The notes: generated by a model from the sequence alone, not told the origin. A stretch of 64,000 nt of DNA from Ulota crispa (GCA_963920765.1 OY987243.1:16554001-16618000); one strand, 5' to 3'; positions 1-12,229 are shown, counted from the first letter of the stretch. Numbers and translations: made by a program.

Positions 1-237
1 ATTCCTGGATCCTTGCAGGGTCATTGAATGATCTCACAATGACATGTTCAATATCCTCTCAGTCGCAGCCAATATTCAGAAGTTTGAATCAGCTGGAAAT
101 TAAGTGTTACAATCATATATATTGAAGGATTGTATAATGGTGGGTACATAAAAAAATTTGGAAACCCCTCAAAGCAGCTCAAATATGTCTGTACATACGG
201 CCATAAATACGGCCGCAAAGGGACGTTCAAGGGTTAA
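1..237 (-). mobile_element. TTAA-group MITE, 230-bp family, cut by or reaching the window edge
   Basis: The right end reads TTCAAGGGTTAA. From about base 66 onward the sequence aligns, in reverse orientation, with the complete 232-bp copy at 56644-56875 (shared blocks include the tract with GTATGTACGGCCGTA-like palindromes). The first 65 bases are poorly matched, so the left terminus is either diverged or outside the window. No coding content. Confidence 0.7.
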
Positions 238-408
238 TGTTGTAGGTTCTTATGCCAAATATCTTTCTTGAATGTGGTTGCTGGTATGTCATGTCCGCAA
301 CACTATAATTTTGTTCATGCTTAATTTTTCTATTATTATCCAGAGAGTTACGTATTTTCTGTCCTTGATTACAACTTCAATAGAGTTCCTTTGGTTCTTA
401 TACACTTG

Positions 409-636
409 AGGTAGGAGGCTCTAATCTAGACCATGCTCTAATTTGGACCACCTCTAGGAAGGGCTGACATTTTAGATTAAATATCTATTACTGTCATTGA
501 TGAGTTAGGTGAGCTTAGCAAATTTGCTAAGCTCACCTAACTCATCAATGATAGTAATAGATATTTGATTTCAAATGTCACCCCTTCCTAGAACTGGTCC
601 AAATTAGAGCATGGTCCAAATTAGAGCCTCCTACCT
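409..636. mobile_element. AGGTAGG foldback MITE (TA group), near-perfect hairpin
   Basis: The ends are AGGTAGGAGGCTCTAAT and its exact complement. The two arms of roughly 110 bp pair almost throughout, meeting at the palindrome around TTAGCAAATTTGCTAA near 515-530. The right flank is TA and the left flank TG, so a TA duplication is likely but eroded. A related foldback is at 14930-15139. Transcription would give a long dsRNA-like stem. Confidence 0.85.
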
Positions 637-699
637 TACCACCTTCTTGCAACTCACGCAAATGTGGAGTGTGGACACCTAAGGTTTTTTTTTCAACTA

Positions 700-1025
700 A
701 GGTAAGAGGCTCATAAACTGACCATCTAAGAGCTGAAATTGAATTTTGAGGAGGTGAAACTTCTTGAAATATTTTTCAGTAAATTTTCCTTGAAAAACAA
801 GAGGAATTGGCATTTAACTCAAGTTATTTTCTATTTTTTAGAGCAATGTGGAATTAGTTAGGAAATTTTGAAGTAGATAGGTTATAGGGCTCTAAAATGG
901 ATCACTTCCTTAAATATATGCCCAATGTACATTTCTGAAAGGCTATGAATAAGGAAATATATAGGAGAAGTTCATTTAGGGAGGTGAGCGGTATTAATGC
1001 CCGAACGGAATTTGAGCCTCCTCCG
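700..1025 (-). mobile_element. AGGTARGAGGCTCA MITE (TA group)
   Basis: The left end AGGTAAGAGGCTCAT is flanked by TA and the right end GAGCCTCCTCCG is followed by TA. The first 150 bp match the reverse complement of the element at 48933-49258, including its run GAGGTGAAACTTCTTGAA. This fixes family and relative orientation. Confidence 0.8.
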
Positions 1026-1027
1026 TA

Positions 1028-3062
1028 CTGTATCTTGCTTTTTCACGTCAAGGGTGTGCAAAAGTTATGGTGGGTAGATATTTGAAGCTTTTGCGTAATT
1101 ATGTTTCGTAGGGATGGGTTATCGTGGCATCTTGGTGCAATTTTTTACTCGTTTGCACAAGTTGCTGCTGCAGCTAACAACTCTGAGCAATAAATCGGCT
1201 GAAGTGGGTTTGGAGGAATTCATTCTGTTATATTGTTGGGTGGCACTGAAGTAGCTGTGCGGTTGACTTGCTGACTGGACATCATAGCAGAACTTTTTCA
1301 GCTAACTGGCTTGCCTAAGAACTGATACCTCATCCAACGTCAGTTTTTTCCTTATAAGCAATAATCTTATAATTTTGCTTACTGGTTTTGCATCATAACA
1401 TGAATTTTTTCCAAAAAGAACAAGAAAGACATATTAGGTAAAATACTAAATAAGGACAAATCTACATGATCAAAATAACATGGCACTGACCAAATACTTT
1501 TCATACTACAGGTACAGTAGTTAGCATGTAATGACATGATGCATTGAAAAGTGTGTTGATTAATAAGTGACATACTGAGGCAATGGTTCATTCTTTCGAA
1601 TCTTGAATAGCAAAAAATGAGTTTCACCACTATATTAGCAATTAATGGCTGTTAAAAGACAAGGAACTATTTAATTTATATGTTTTGAATTGGTGCATTA
1701 GAGTACTCAAATTCTCAAGTGAATCACTTCCAAAATTTATCGGAATATACCTAAAAGGTTTTGTGGTTATTGAGGACAATTTTTCTTCATTATTTACATC
1801 TTCAAACTCACGCAAAATTTTGAACACAAATGTAGATAAAGGAGCATTATGTTTGAAACTCAGTTTTATTTGTTATAAAATAAAATTTCAATAAAAAATA
1901 ATATTTCTTTTGAAATTGTTTGTTTTGACAAGTAATGTTGATTTTCATTGCCTCTAAGCTTTAAACGTATGTGCGTGGCAAAGCATTTTGGTTTATCATC
2001 ATTTTCAACCTTAATCACCTAAATTTAAGCTTTTTCGATCTTAAATTCACAAAAGTTTGTAGAAAATATTGCTCAACACAAATTTTTATTTCATTAAAAC
2101 TGTATACTATGAAGGCTTTAACAAAACTAACTTTTCTACTATTGAGAGTCATGTGTTTTATTAGATAATTGGTCTTTTTACCTCTTTGAAGAAAAAATAA
2201 CTTTTGCATGCTTTTTTTTTCAAGCTAATTTTTTTTATGAAGCATCTTGTACATTCAACACTTACAAATTAATTTTTTATCCATATATCAAACATTAACA
2301 ATATGATAAGTACTTGGAATTGCTTTTCAAGTACAATAGATGTTTGTGATATTGGATCACATTTATTGTAGCTTCAAATCCTGAGTGTCCTCGACTGCGG
2401 TTTTGATGTTTAGAGTACTTAAAGTGATTTTGTCATTTTCAAAATATTGCATTCTTTCCTTTGGTGATGGTGTAATCTTGTCACATCGAGTATAATTATG
2501 GACTTAAAATTTGGTCATGTCTGCTTTTGATTATTTGACAACATTTCAATTAACTGGTGTCAATACTTCTTTGCATGCATATTCTTGCTGTAATTTACTA
2601 GCATTTTTGCATTTCTTTTCTTTAAAATTCTTTTTTTACAATTGCTAAAATTATTACTTTGGAGTGAATTTCTTTCTCGTTTTCTCTATCCTAATTTTTT
2701 ATTTTTGATACGATTTTCATCTTCATGCTTATGTTTAAAGCTACCACTCTCTTTATCAAAGTTACTTTTACCTTAATTGTGGCCTATACTTTTCCAAGTT
2801 GTATTTCAAATCATATCACTTATAGTGAATTCTATTGCAAGTTGGATGCTCAAGGAAAATAATCCACCAATTATTTTTTGGCAGTGTTGGACATGTTGCA
2901 TATTAGAGTTCAAGTTGTTACATCTAAAAATAAATTAGTGACTAGAGCTATGAAAAATAAACTGAGCTAAAAAAACTCCATGCCTAGATGAAAAAGAAAG
3001 GTAGTGTCTCTATCATTGAGTGAAGTTGTCATCAAAATCTTCACATTTCAAACATGGAATTT
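1028..3062. other. AT-rich intergenic DNA, nothing recognised
   Basis: No open frame with coding character, no RNA gene and no clear terminal repeats were found. The left third is slightly less AT-rich than the remainder. Confidence 0.5.
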
Positions 3063-3063
3063 T

Positions 3064-4240
3064 GAACCCTCCACAAGGCCCTTAAAAATTGACACTCTTA
3101 ACATTTATTGAGCCTAGGTTGGGTACATTAGAAGCTTGTGAGAACTTGTGTGAGGGTAGTTGCAAGAAACACTTCATAGTTTTGTCTCAAACACCCTTAG
3201 TACTTGTAGTATTAGGTAGTACTATGAGCTTTTGGAATAACTTTTTAAAAAATTAAATAAAATATGGAAAATTTGTAAAGCACTTAAAATAGCATACTTG
3301 TGAAAATTCAGACCTAGAAATTTTTTATTCTAAAAGTTATGGGCAAAACAAAATCACCAACAAAAAGCCAATTTCTTTCTTGCTTTTTAGAAAATAGTAA
3401 AATAATTCAAAAAAATAAAATAAAAACTAGCCGTTTGAGAACCCATTAAACACATTCACATGGTACAATTGCTTTGCTGAGGAATTTCTTTGTATTTTGC
3501 CAATGAAGGGAGATAGGAAGCCCACTTTGAGACAATGTATGCCATGGAATTTATAAATTTGCAAAACTCTTCTACTAATGCGTGTAAGCATGCTTAGTAA
3601 ACAACATCCCTGATTTACAGTCGTAGAAAAGCTTTTTTGGACCCAAAATAGTACTAAAAACCCCCAAAATGGCCAAGGTAGACACCTATTCAGGGGCTTT
3701 TCAAAAACAATAAAATAATTTTAAAAAATTGCAAAATTTATGGAAGGTTTGTAACTATGACATGTACCTTCCTCTAAAATTTCAGCTCAAAAGAATTTGC
3801 TGCGCAAAAGTTACAAGCCAAAAAGCACTTGCGAGAGGTGAAGGGGACAAAAAATAGTACAAGTGTTTCTTGCAATCACCCGTGAAGTGTCTCTACCTCG
3901 TATGACTTTCCTATTGTACATCACAAAAACTATGAATAGAAAATGGCAATCTAGTACTATGTCACAATTTTTTAATTATTCTCCTACTGTTGTACACAAT
4001 CATAATTAAATGTTATCCTCACAAGTACTATGTTGAAAATTTTAATATAGAGAAAAAGGACCATGGTAATATGTACATGTAATTGTGACACCCAATGAAA
4101 ATTGGACATGCCAATGTGAGCCATGATTGTACTCAAAAGCATAATAAGGTGTAAGAAATTTTTGTTATCTCAAAGTACAAATTAAAACAATTAAGGAGAC
4201 CCCTTAAAAGGGATTGTTAGGGGCCTTGTGGAGGGCTCAT
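3064..4240. mobile_element. TTGARCCCTCC-end element hosting a GGGTAG element
   Basis: Terminal inverted repeats TGAACCCTCCACAAGGCCC and GGGGCCTTGTGGAGGGCTCA mark the ends. The inner part aligns piecewise with 26170-27170 (for example the block with ATCTCAAAGTACAAATTAAAA), which lacks the 728-bp insertion at 3154-3881. No transposase is seen. The superfamily is not assigned. Confidence 0.7.
3154..3881. mobile_element. GGGTAG-end non-autonomous transposon, 4-bp TSD GTGA
   Basis: The ends GGGTAGTTGCAAGAAACACT and AAGTGTTTCTTGCAATCACCC are flanked by perfect GTGA repeats (3150-3153 and 3882-3885). The related host element near 26260-26275 reads GTGTGTGAAGTGTC without the insertion, giving an empty site with one GTGA. 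Sister copies lie at 14118-14840 and 40658-41373. Confidence 0.9.
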
Positions 4241-5327
4241 ATTTTTGGTAATGACAATTAAGTGATTCTTTACAAGAAAACATTACAAGCCTCCAACTGG
4301 CATATGAAGTATTATTGCATAGCCAAAATATTTCAAACCTCCAAATTGCATTAGACGTGTTATTGCATAAATCAAGATAAGTTCAATAAGGCAAATAGTA
4401 CTAACCGTAGGTTTAGAGTCTTTTTTTCTTATACTCAATATATTTTAAGCTGCTTTTCAAACTAGACAAGATAGAGAATAATGAACATGTTCCAATTCTA
4501 AAGTTGTCCTCTATTCCTCTCATACAAAGGTACACATAAGAGTTCCCAATAAACTCCATGGTGAACGAGACGCATTTGGATGCATTTGGAAATATATGCA
4601 ATCCAACTTCTAAAATTCATAACCAAATCCAATTAGGTCCAAAATAAAATATGTAAATGAAAATGTGTTTTGTGCAACTCCCGTTTCTTTTTCCAAATTA
4701 AATTACTTCGAAAAATGTGTTTTCAGGTACAGTTTACTTCAGGCGCTAAATCCGCTAATCACATGATTTCGTGTCTGAATCATGGTTAGGATGCAAAGTT
4801 AGACCTGAATTTGCTAGTGATTTTAACAAAATCATTTCAAATCAAGAGGTACATACACTCAAATACATCCTACCCAAATTCTAATTTGTATCAAACGTAG
4901 CCAACTCTCACAATTTTTATTGCTTACTTTTCCAAAACAAGGTAAGAATGCATAAGCATAATCAACATAAAAAAAAACAAAGTATGGTAGAGTGAGTTTC
5001 TTCAAGTTTGTTCAAAAAGCTCCAAGTGGTAATGAGCTTCACTTGCAAACACAACATCCAATATCAACCTATGAGGTTAGTTGTTGTATGCAAGGTGTCT
5101 TCAACACATTGATATTTTTATTGTTCTACAAGGAAAGAATTAAACAAATTAAACCCTAAAAAAAAACTCAAACCATGTTGTAGCGTGTTTAGTGAATGTG
5201 GCTTCTAAGCATGAATTTGGACATTGTCATAGTAAATGTGTGAAAACACATTTTTCAAAATTTCTTCCAAAAGTTGAGAACTAGATCTTTGTGCACTTCT
5301 TAGTCTCTATTAGCAATTGGACCCTAC
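4241..5327. other. AT-rich intergenic DNA, nothing recognised
   Basis: No supported gene or terminal-repeat pair was identified. Short open frames here lack an ATG start or coding character. Confidence 0.5.
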
Positions 5328-6062
5328 TTAACCCCTAAAGGACAATTGTCCATTCAAGAGCTAGTTGAAAGTTTGGGTAGGTTCCTATGAAGTTAATTTT
5401 TAGAGGATGTTTCTAAATTTTGGAGACAAGCTTGTGCACATAATGAACACCTTTGTGTAAAAAAAAACTTTGATTGGATGCTAGAGTAAAAGTTATGCTG
5501 CCCAAAAGAATTTGGGCATCTTGGGCAATTTGGGCATCTTTTTTGGAGAATCTTATGCTAATATTCTTATCAACTTTTGAAACTTGACATGTATGTAACT
5601 AATAAAATATGGTATAAAACTATAAAAAAAAAACCAAGCTTGCAAATCACAATCTAAGAGGAGTCAAACTGTGTTAACTATGTCTACGCAATTTCAAGAA
5701 AAAGTATTTTCTTCTAACTGTAGGCCCTTTTATCTTGCAATCCATAATTTCAAAGTTCTTGAAACATCTTCCACATGTTCCAAATGTTTGCCTCTAACTT
5801 TTGCCGTTTAGATTTCAAATAAAAAGCTTCCTCATTGCACAAGAATTCATAAAAAAATGACTATTGTATTGCCAATTCACTTAACCTCCTTGCATTGCAT
5901 GGTAATTTAGAATAAGCTAAGTTCTATATTTGCTTTTGAAAAATTTCATGAGTGAACCTAACATTGTATGCTTGTGAATGGTCAAAAATCTCATTTCTAT
6001 GTAGAGAAAAAAAAATTACTTTAGGAAGACTCAAAGTTTGTTGACTTTGTTTTACAAGAATG

Positions 6063-6106
<44 letters not shown>

Positions 6107-6306
6107 CACTTCAAACATTAAAATCTTACAATCTACGCACTCAAATGGGCTGATATTTTTTTCACACATTGTAAAAATATTTTACTATAGTTTTGTACGG
6201 TTATAGTTTCCAAAAATGTTTTGATTTGCATTTTTGATCAGCATACCAAAAAATGCAGTTTTTTTACAATGTTTCTTGAAGAAACTTCTTCGTCCTTTAG
6301 GGTTAG
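5328..6306 (+). mobile_element. TTAA-group element, ~0.95-kb family, with internal poly-A tract
   Basis: The left end is TTAACCCCTAAAGGACAATT and the right end GTCCTTTAGGGTTAG. The copy at 46915-47874 matches in reverse orientation over most of the length, for example in the tract around ATGAGTGAACCTAACAT. A 41-base A run (6063-6103) interrupts this copy only. The right target site is TTAG rather than TTAA. Confidence 0.85.
6063..6103. repeat. (A)41 homopolymer
   Basis: Forty-one consecutive A residues lie inside the TTAA-group element. The related copy at 46.9-47.9 kb lacks the run, so it expanded after insertion. It is not a retroposon tail, since it is internal and the element has inverted repeats. 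Confidence 0.95.
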
Positions 6307-7282
6307 GTTTAAGAATTAACGACCTTACAATTTTGCTACGTTTTAATCAACTTTAGCATAAGTAAAGCTTTGTGCGTACCAAGGTGCTATAAAGTATGGC
6401 AATTTTGCAAGTACGGCAAAAAGCTTACTTTCCTAAGCCAGGAGTGGTTATGGCTCATCAAAAGCTTATGCACAGTAGTTTAGCCATTTTTTAAATTGGA
6501 ACCGACAGATGGCAAGAAACAGTTCTTATTAGATGTAGCTGTAGCTGTTTGGCTTGGTTAATGAACCTCAGTACAGTAGAACTCCTTTAAACCAATGTCC
6601 TCAAAATTGATATTCTCTATAATCTAATATACAACACAAATTTCAATGTGAGATTATACGTCACTCATAAACCAAAGCACTTAATTCAATAGTAGTAATA
6701 TTCCTTGATGCTATCCTGATGCTATCCTAGCACTAACCTCAATGTCACTAACTAATAATTTACTTAAACTAATCTAGTTCTTGGAGTTCCAACCATATCA
6801 GTTTAGAAAAATTCTACTGTAACTTTTGGATTGGGTAGTGGGTTGGTCAGTCGCTTGGCCGGCTAACCGGTTTATTTACCCCATATTGCTAAATGTCTTC
6901 ATTAAGCTTTGTTTAGCTTTTCTTGCCAATTAACGCATTCTTTTAGGTTCTAATAACATCAAGCAAAACCAACATGGTTGAAGCAAGTTTTGTTTGCTCA
7001 AGTTTTAAGCTTAATGGTACTCAATGCATACATAATCTATAGATTGCTCATTCAATCTATTACGAATGGGAGGGTGAGGATCCAAGTTCTTATTATCTAG
7101 CTTGTTGAAGCACAATATGCCTAGATTTGCAGTAATTTACAAAATCCAAGATTCTGAACTCAATCTCTATCCTTTAGACCACGGTTTGGTTATGAGAGCT
7201 TGACAGCCTACAAGGCCTGCACCGGAGGATGAATGCTACAAAAATAGCAAAGAGAAAAAAGAAAAATTGCAACATTACCCTC
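6307..7282. other. Intergenic DNA, nothing recognised
   Basis: The composition is slightly more even than in the neighbouring elements. No gene, RNA or terminal repeats are supported. Confidence 0.45.
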
Positions 7283-7285
7283 TTA

Positions 7286-8549
7286 GAGCATCTCCATTCT
7301 CCACTGGACCTTTAGGAATTTATCTTGAGAAAAGCCGTGTTTCTTGTTTCTTGTGCTGAAGTGTAATCTCCCCCACCAATACAACTAGGTAGAATAATGT
7401 TCGACTAATAACAAATCTCCTTATTTGAAAAAGTAGATAGAATCTTCATCAATGCTTTATCAACCTATTAACCCTTAAAAAAATTTTGTGTTTAGAGGCC
7501 CAAAACTATTTCAAAATGCTAGTCCCCAAACCAGGGTAAAAATCTTAATTGAAACTTATTTTTTAACAAATCCAATTGTAGGATCCTTTGGTTGACTTGC
7601 ACAAGTACATTGTCCCAAAATTTTAGAATAAATATCCCCACCAATTGCAATATCAATGTGCCTAAACTTCAAAATGTAGGTTTTTCTAATCCTTCCAAAA
7701 GGTAAAGTTTTGATTTTCAAACTTTTTAGAAAAAAACACATGTGTTGTATTTCTTATGCAATTTTTGCAATATGTTAGAAAATGGGTTGAAAGTGTATAT
7801 AAAAAAACTTAACCAAAAAAAGTTTGGATTCATTTTTACAAAAATTGGAAAGTGAGAGGTATTGATGAATGAAAGATATAACTAATATGCTAATAAGTTT
7901 TGGAAGAATTTGAAAATTGTTAATCCCAATGGTGAGGATGCTCTAACAGATAATTGGTAACTTTAATTTTAATTTTCATTGGTAATTTTTCAAAATTGAG
8001 AGTAAAAGATAACTTTATATGTTTTTTCTACCCTCTTCCTACCTTCATTGCCTGCAAAAGAAAACTCCTTGTAACTTGTACCTCATTATTTGGAATTGAG
8101 TGATTCAATTTTTTTGAGTAGGTATTAATCTATAAAATTCTATAAAAAAAATTATAAAAAATTTAGAATAGAATTTTTGCTGCCCGGTTTGACATTGAAA
8201 TTGAAAAAACCTTCTAGCTTTTGCAATACTTATCCAAATGACATGAATAAAGCTTCACATGTAGATTATGATGAGTAGCATCCATCCTAAAAATTTCATG
8301 AAAAATTTCCAAATTATGAAATCAATAGAGCTTGCCCGAGTTCTCATAAAGCCCAAAGTTGGTTCCTTGGACCTTTAGGGGTTCATTGATCAAAGAGAAA
8401 TAATGTTTGAAGAGTTGCTATGCATTAGAAAAATACAAATTTTATAATGCAACAGAATAGATTTTGGTGTGTCCAAACATTAATTTTTCACTTTTCATAT
8501 AAAAGTGTTCCTCATACACAGTGTTTTGCCAATATGGGTGGAGATGCTC
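7286..8549. mobile_element. Tourist/Harbinger-like MITE (TSD TTA) hosting a TTAA element
   Basis: The ends GAGCATCTCC and GGAGATGCTC are flanked by direct TTA (7283-7285 and 8550-8552). A 3-bp TWA duplication with such ends is typical of PIF/Harbinger-derived Tourist MITEs. Removing the 0.92-kb TTAA element at 7468-8385 leaves a host of about 350 bp. Confidence 0.75.
7468..8385 (+). mobile_element. TTAA-group element (0.92-kb subfamily), nested
   Basis: The left end TTAACCCTTAAAA and right end GGACCTTTAGGGGTTCA show a decayed right TTAA. It aligns closely with 49356-50578 along its whole length. It provides the empty site (around 8014-8020, CTTTATATG) for the MITE inserted in that sister copy. 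Confidence 0.85.
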
Positions 8550-8552
8550 TTA

Positions 8553-9215
8553 GAAAGGCAAATCAGCTTTGAAAGGGACGTCCCACCTGATCTAAAGGCA
8601 AAGTCAATTAGAATTATGATGAACTGAATGAGAGAGCTGGTCAAAGAGTAAAGCACTAAAGTCTCTCAAGTGTGTTACATAAGTACGAAACAACTCGGCT
8701 GGGTGTTCCTTTCGCAAGTGTCACCGGAAAGGAAACAGAAGTAATCGAGTTATTCGAGTAACAACATTCTTTATTCTAGGAATTCCAAAGCTAAACAGAA
8801 AGAAAGTAGAAATTCTAAAGGAATAACCGAAGAAAGAGGAACGGCATTTAGTGAGACCCACACCCCTCTTTTATTAAAGATTCCGTGGGGATGGAGGGAA
8901 GCCAACATCGATGTCCAGATCGGGGGAGGTTGTCAGGTACTCAGGTCTCAGCCAGCCCAGCGAGCCAGTTGAGGGAAAAAATGCTTTCCGGTGCCATGAT
9001 ACTCACGCACGCTGTGCAATGGCAATGCTATCCTCGTTCCAAAGCTTTTCTGTGGTTTGATGGAGGCAGTGAGACGCTTGTGGAGGAACAGAATTGCAGA
9101 AAAGTTCCTTTTCGGTGAGAGCCAATCTTATGTGCACAGATATGACCTCTCCCCATTGCGGCCCTGCCTGCCCAGTCACCTGGAATCAAGAGCACTTGTC
9201 CTCACTCTCAGTCTA
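8553..9215. other. Low-repeat island, no gene recognised
   Basis: GC content rises here (for example 8690-9200). The longest open frame (8885-9118, + strand) begins at GTG, not ATG, and resembles nothing known. It could be a gene remnant or a promoter/UTR fragment. No function is proposed. Confidence 0.4.
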
Positions 9216-9217
9216 TA

Positions 9218-9885
9218 AGGTAGGAGCACCCATAAACGTCAAACTAAGGGTTTTGAACATGATGACTATTAACTCCGAAACGTCGGCACGGACAAAAAAC
9301 GTCCTTTGCCTCAAAAAAACAACTCTGTATCCCAAAAAAAGACTGACTTTGATCTGATTTTTTTTTCCAAAAGTGATCATAAATGCGTAGTGCATCATGG
9401 AGGGCAAAAAATTATCTCTTGAGATACATTCATTTTGTTTTGTAACCCAAATTGTGATACATGGTGTTAGTTCCCGAGCTACCCTTCTTGCAATTTTCAT
9501 GAGGGCACCATGCACTATTGGTTTTTCCAACTTTTTGAAGCAATACTATTGGTGCCCATGTGCAAAACACTGTAGAATGCTACAAGCAGGGCAAGCCACG
9601 GTGATCCACCCGTCCTTTAAGGGTTAATAAACAACTAGCAAATTATAGGATCCTATTGGGAATAGGAAAAAATGAGTTTGCACTTTTGAATGTATTATTT
9701 GGATACTGTGAGAATAAGTTGTGAATTTTTAAAGAGCAAACTGCCATTGCACCCATAACTACTTTTAAGATTTCATGTTCACATATTGTACATCCTTGTC
9801 ATTACATTTATTCACTTCCACAGATTTTTCAAGATTTCAAAGGTGACGGTTATGGGGACACTAGCGTTTATAGGTGCTCCTACCT
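9218..9885. mobile_element. AGGTAGGAGCACCCATAA MITE (TA group) split by a TTAA element
   Basis: The ends AGGTAGGAGCACCCATAA and TTTATAGGTGCTCCTACCT are flanked by TA on both sides. Minus the nested element it is about 313 bp and aligns with the uninterrupted sister at 55417-55738. The TSD and the identity of the insertion are therefore read directly. Confidence 0.9.
9269..9627 (+). mobile_element. TTAA-group element, ~350-bp family, nested in MITE
   Basis: TTAA flanks both ends (9269-9272 and 9624-9627). The right end GTCCTTTAAGGGTTAA matches the copy at 31138-31485. The sister MITE at 55417-55738 carries a single TTAA at the corresponding point (55468-55471), a clean empty site. Confidence 0.92.
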
Positions 9886-9919
9886 TAGTCCTCAATGAAC
9901 TGCTTCCAAAGGTCCATTA

Positions 9920-10139
9920 AGGTAGGTATACACATTCCTGATTGTTGAAACTAATGCTGCTCATTTGTACATAAGGTGTACATATTAATTTTCAAATTTA
10001 GGCACCCCATAGATATCTTGTTTTTTGTGTGTAGATAATAAGACATCTATGAAATGCCTAGATTTGAAAGTTAATATGTGTGCCCTCTGTACAAATGAGC
10101 AGCATTAGTTTCAACAATCAGGAATGGGTATACCTACTT
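9920..10139. mobile_element. AGGTAGGTATAC foldback MITE (TA group)
   Basis: The two arms of about 95 bp are inverted copies, from AGGTAGGTATACACATTCC on the left to GGAATGGGTATACCTACTT on the right, flanked by TA. The arms include the shared block ATTGTTGAAACTAATGCTGC. Confidence 0.88.
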
Positions 10140-10157
10140 TATCTCTAACTTGCGCAT

Positions 10158-11489
10158 TTAACCCCTCATTGCCTAAGGGGACATAAAGGGACAAAAAGTG
10201 TCCTCTAGTAGTCTAGTAGTCTAATTCAAAGTGCTGTAATTTTTGCGTTTATTGCACAAACTCAATAAAATTTGTTGGTAAAGTTGCCCATACTAGTCTA
10301 GTTTCTATGGTAAATTTTTCAAATCAATCTAAGATATACTGAGATTTTGAAAGCCATTCAAAGTTCACAGGTTCCATTTGAGTTCACCAGAGTGCATTGT
10401 GATAGTTGCAACTTCAGGGGCTTGTATCTTTTTCATCAAATGTTTGTTTTTAATAAAATTTGTGGGATCTTTTTCCCTTTAAAGTCTAATATTGTGGTGA
10501 AATTTTATGTCAGTCCAAGTTTTTATGAATGTTTGGAAGCAACTTGAAGTTCAAAATCCACACCTTTTTGCATTACAATGAACTTTGGTGGCTTATAACT
10601 TCTTCATACAAAGTTTGTTTTCAATAAATTTTATTGGAAAAGTTGCAAATACTAGTCTAGTTACTGTTGATAAAATTTCATATCAATCCAAGAAGTCATG
10701 AGTGAATGAGAAGCATTTTAGTAGAGGCAGGTTTAGCCATAGATGTGATTTTTTGTTACTTTTTCACAATTTTTTGAAATTTCAAAACAACTTTGCAAAG
10801 ACAATGAGTCTATTGAATGATATTTTCTTTCACTAATTTGTTCATATTTTGGTTTTGAATCATTTTGCATTTTTTATATATGTCACTTGTGTAGGTTTAC
10901 AAATTGAATTTCACCCCAAACCATTAAGAAAAATATGGGGCCCCAATAAAGCCCTGAGTTTGGGGGGTCTGTAGCCATGGGAACCCAGTTCCCAATAAAA
11001 TCATGCGCAGGCTGACATGGCACTCTTGATGCCACTTCAGCTTTTTTGATTTTCCTGATCTTTTTTTGAAAAAATCAAAATCAAAAAATCAAAAAAGTTT
11101 CTTATTTTCTTCTAAGATTTTTTTTTTTTTTTTTTTTTTTTTGGATTTTTTTTATTAATTTTTTCTAGCCATGAGCAGGGGCTGGTTCCCCACATTGGAA
11201 ACCAAAAAAATGGAGGGCTTGAATTGTTGATAAAGGCCTTATTGATGCTCCATATTTTCCCCACAGTGGTTTTAGGAGAAAATTAGCATCTATTTCCTAC
11301 ACTAAATTATTATAATCTTCCAATCTATGTGGTTAAATGACTCCAAATTTGATTCACATCATTTACAACATGCACATTAAAAGACAACACGGTTGAGATT
11401 TTCATACTTTACCAGACATTTAAACTTACAACACTTGAAAAGCAAGGATGCTATTAGGCATGTTTGGACAAGAGGCAACAAGGGGTTAA
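10158..11489. mobile_element. TTAA-group element with internal repeats and a nested element
   Basis: Inverted ends TTAACCCCTCATTGCCT and AGGCAACAAGGGGTTAA define the element. About 10240-10710 contains three diverged copies of a unit of roughly 170-180 bp (each with a run like TTCAATAAAATTTGTTGG). The insertion at 10927-11260 lies near the right end. The right TTAA is shared with the next element. Confidence 0.82.
10927..11260. mobile_element. GGAAAAATATGGGG-end MITE, nested copy
   Basis: It aligns with 52552-52859 from AGAAAAATATGGGGCCCC on. Both contain GGTTCCCAATAAAATCATGC-like sequence and end with CCATATTTTCC. It has a long T tract near 11119-11142. The superfamily is unassigned. Confidence 0.82.
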
Positions 11490-12121
11490 CTCCTCAACGC
11501 CCCTGGAATTTTGGAGTATCTCAGAATTTGCTTGAAAGTGAACAAAATGCTAGCATTTTGATCAATCTTATTGATTTTCTTTGAAATGTAACTGTACAAA
11601 TTCAAAGTAGATATGTTATAGATTGCATACAAAAAGAAATCACAACTATTTCACTTATGGATTGAAAGATTATAATGTTTGCTCATGAGGGTGTTAAAAT
11701 TATGAAAGTGTTTTGAAGTCTTTCAATCCTCTTTTTGCATCTCAAACCTAAAATTGAGGGTATAAAAAAAATTTGAGTATGTAAATTACAACATGCATAA
11801 CCCCAATCAATTTACAACTTCTAAAATCTATTCTACAATTTTTTTAAATGAATTTTTAATGCAACTTTTTCTCCAAGTTCTAGTGTACTTGAGGCTCATT
11901 TCCAAGAGCCTTCAACACTAGAAAGTGAAGATTTGCAATGGACACCCCTGCACAAAATCTTGAATACACAAATCATGTTAATTCATTTTCAAGATTAGAC
12001 TCTTTATATTGAAACTAGACTTCAACAACAATTTAGATATAATAATAACCAAAAAAAAATCTTGACAAAGTTTTTGGCATCCATGTACAAAATTCAAAGG
12101 GGCATACATAACATTTAGTAG

Positions 12122-12154
12122 CCTGAAGAGAGGCTGCCTTTCCCTCTCTTCAGG
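12122..12154. repeat. 12-bp perfect hairpin
   Basis: CCTGAAGAGAGG and CCTCTCTTCAGG are separated by about 9 bases inside the TTAA element. It is too short to be a microRNA precursor. Confidence 0.7.
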
Positions 12155-12178
12155 TATCATCTACAAACTTCATCTTGA

Positions 12179-12180
12179 CA

Positions 12181-12229
<49 letters not shown>
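12179..12229. repeat. (TA)n microsatellite
   Basis: About 50 bases of nearly pure TA dinucleotide repeat within the TTAA-group element. Confidence 0.95.

Noticed and set aside
6063-6103. Poly-A as the tail of a SINE or retrocopy
   Set aside because: The run is internal to an element with inverted repeats and is absent from its sister copy.
8885-9118. 77-codon frame in a GC-richer island
   Set aside because: GTG start, no recognised domain and no flanking splice evidence.
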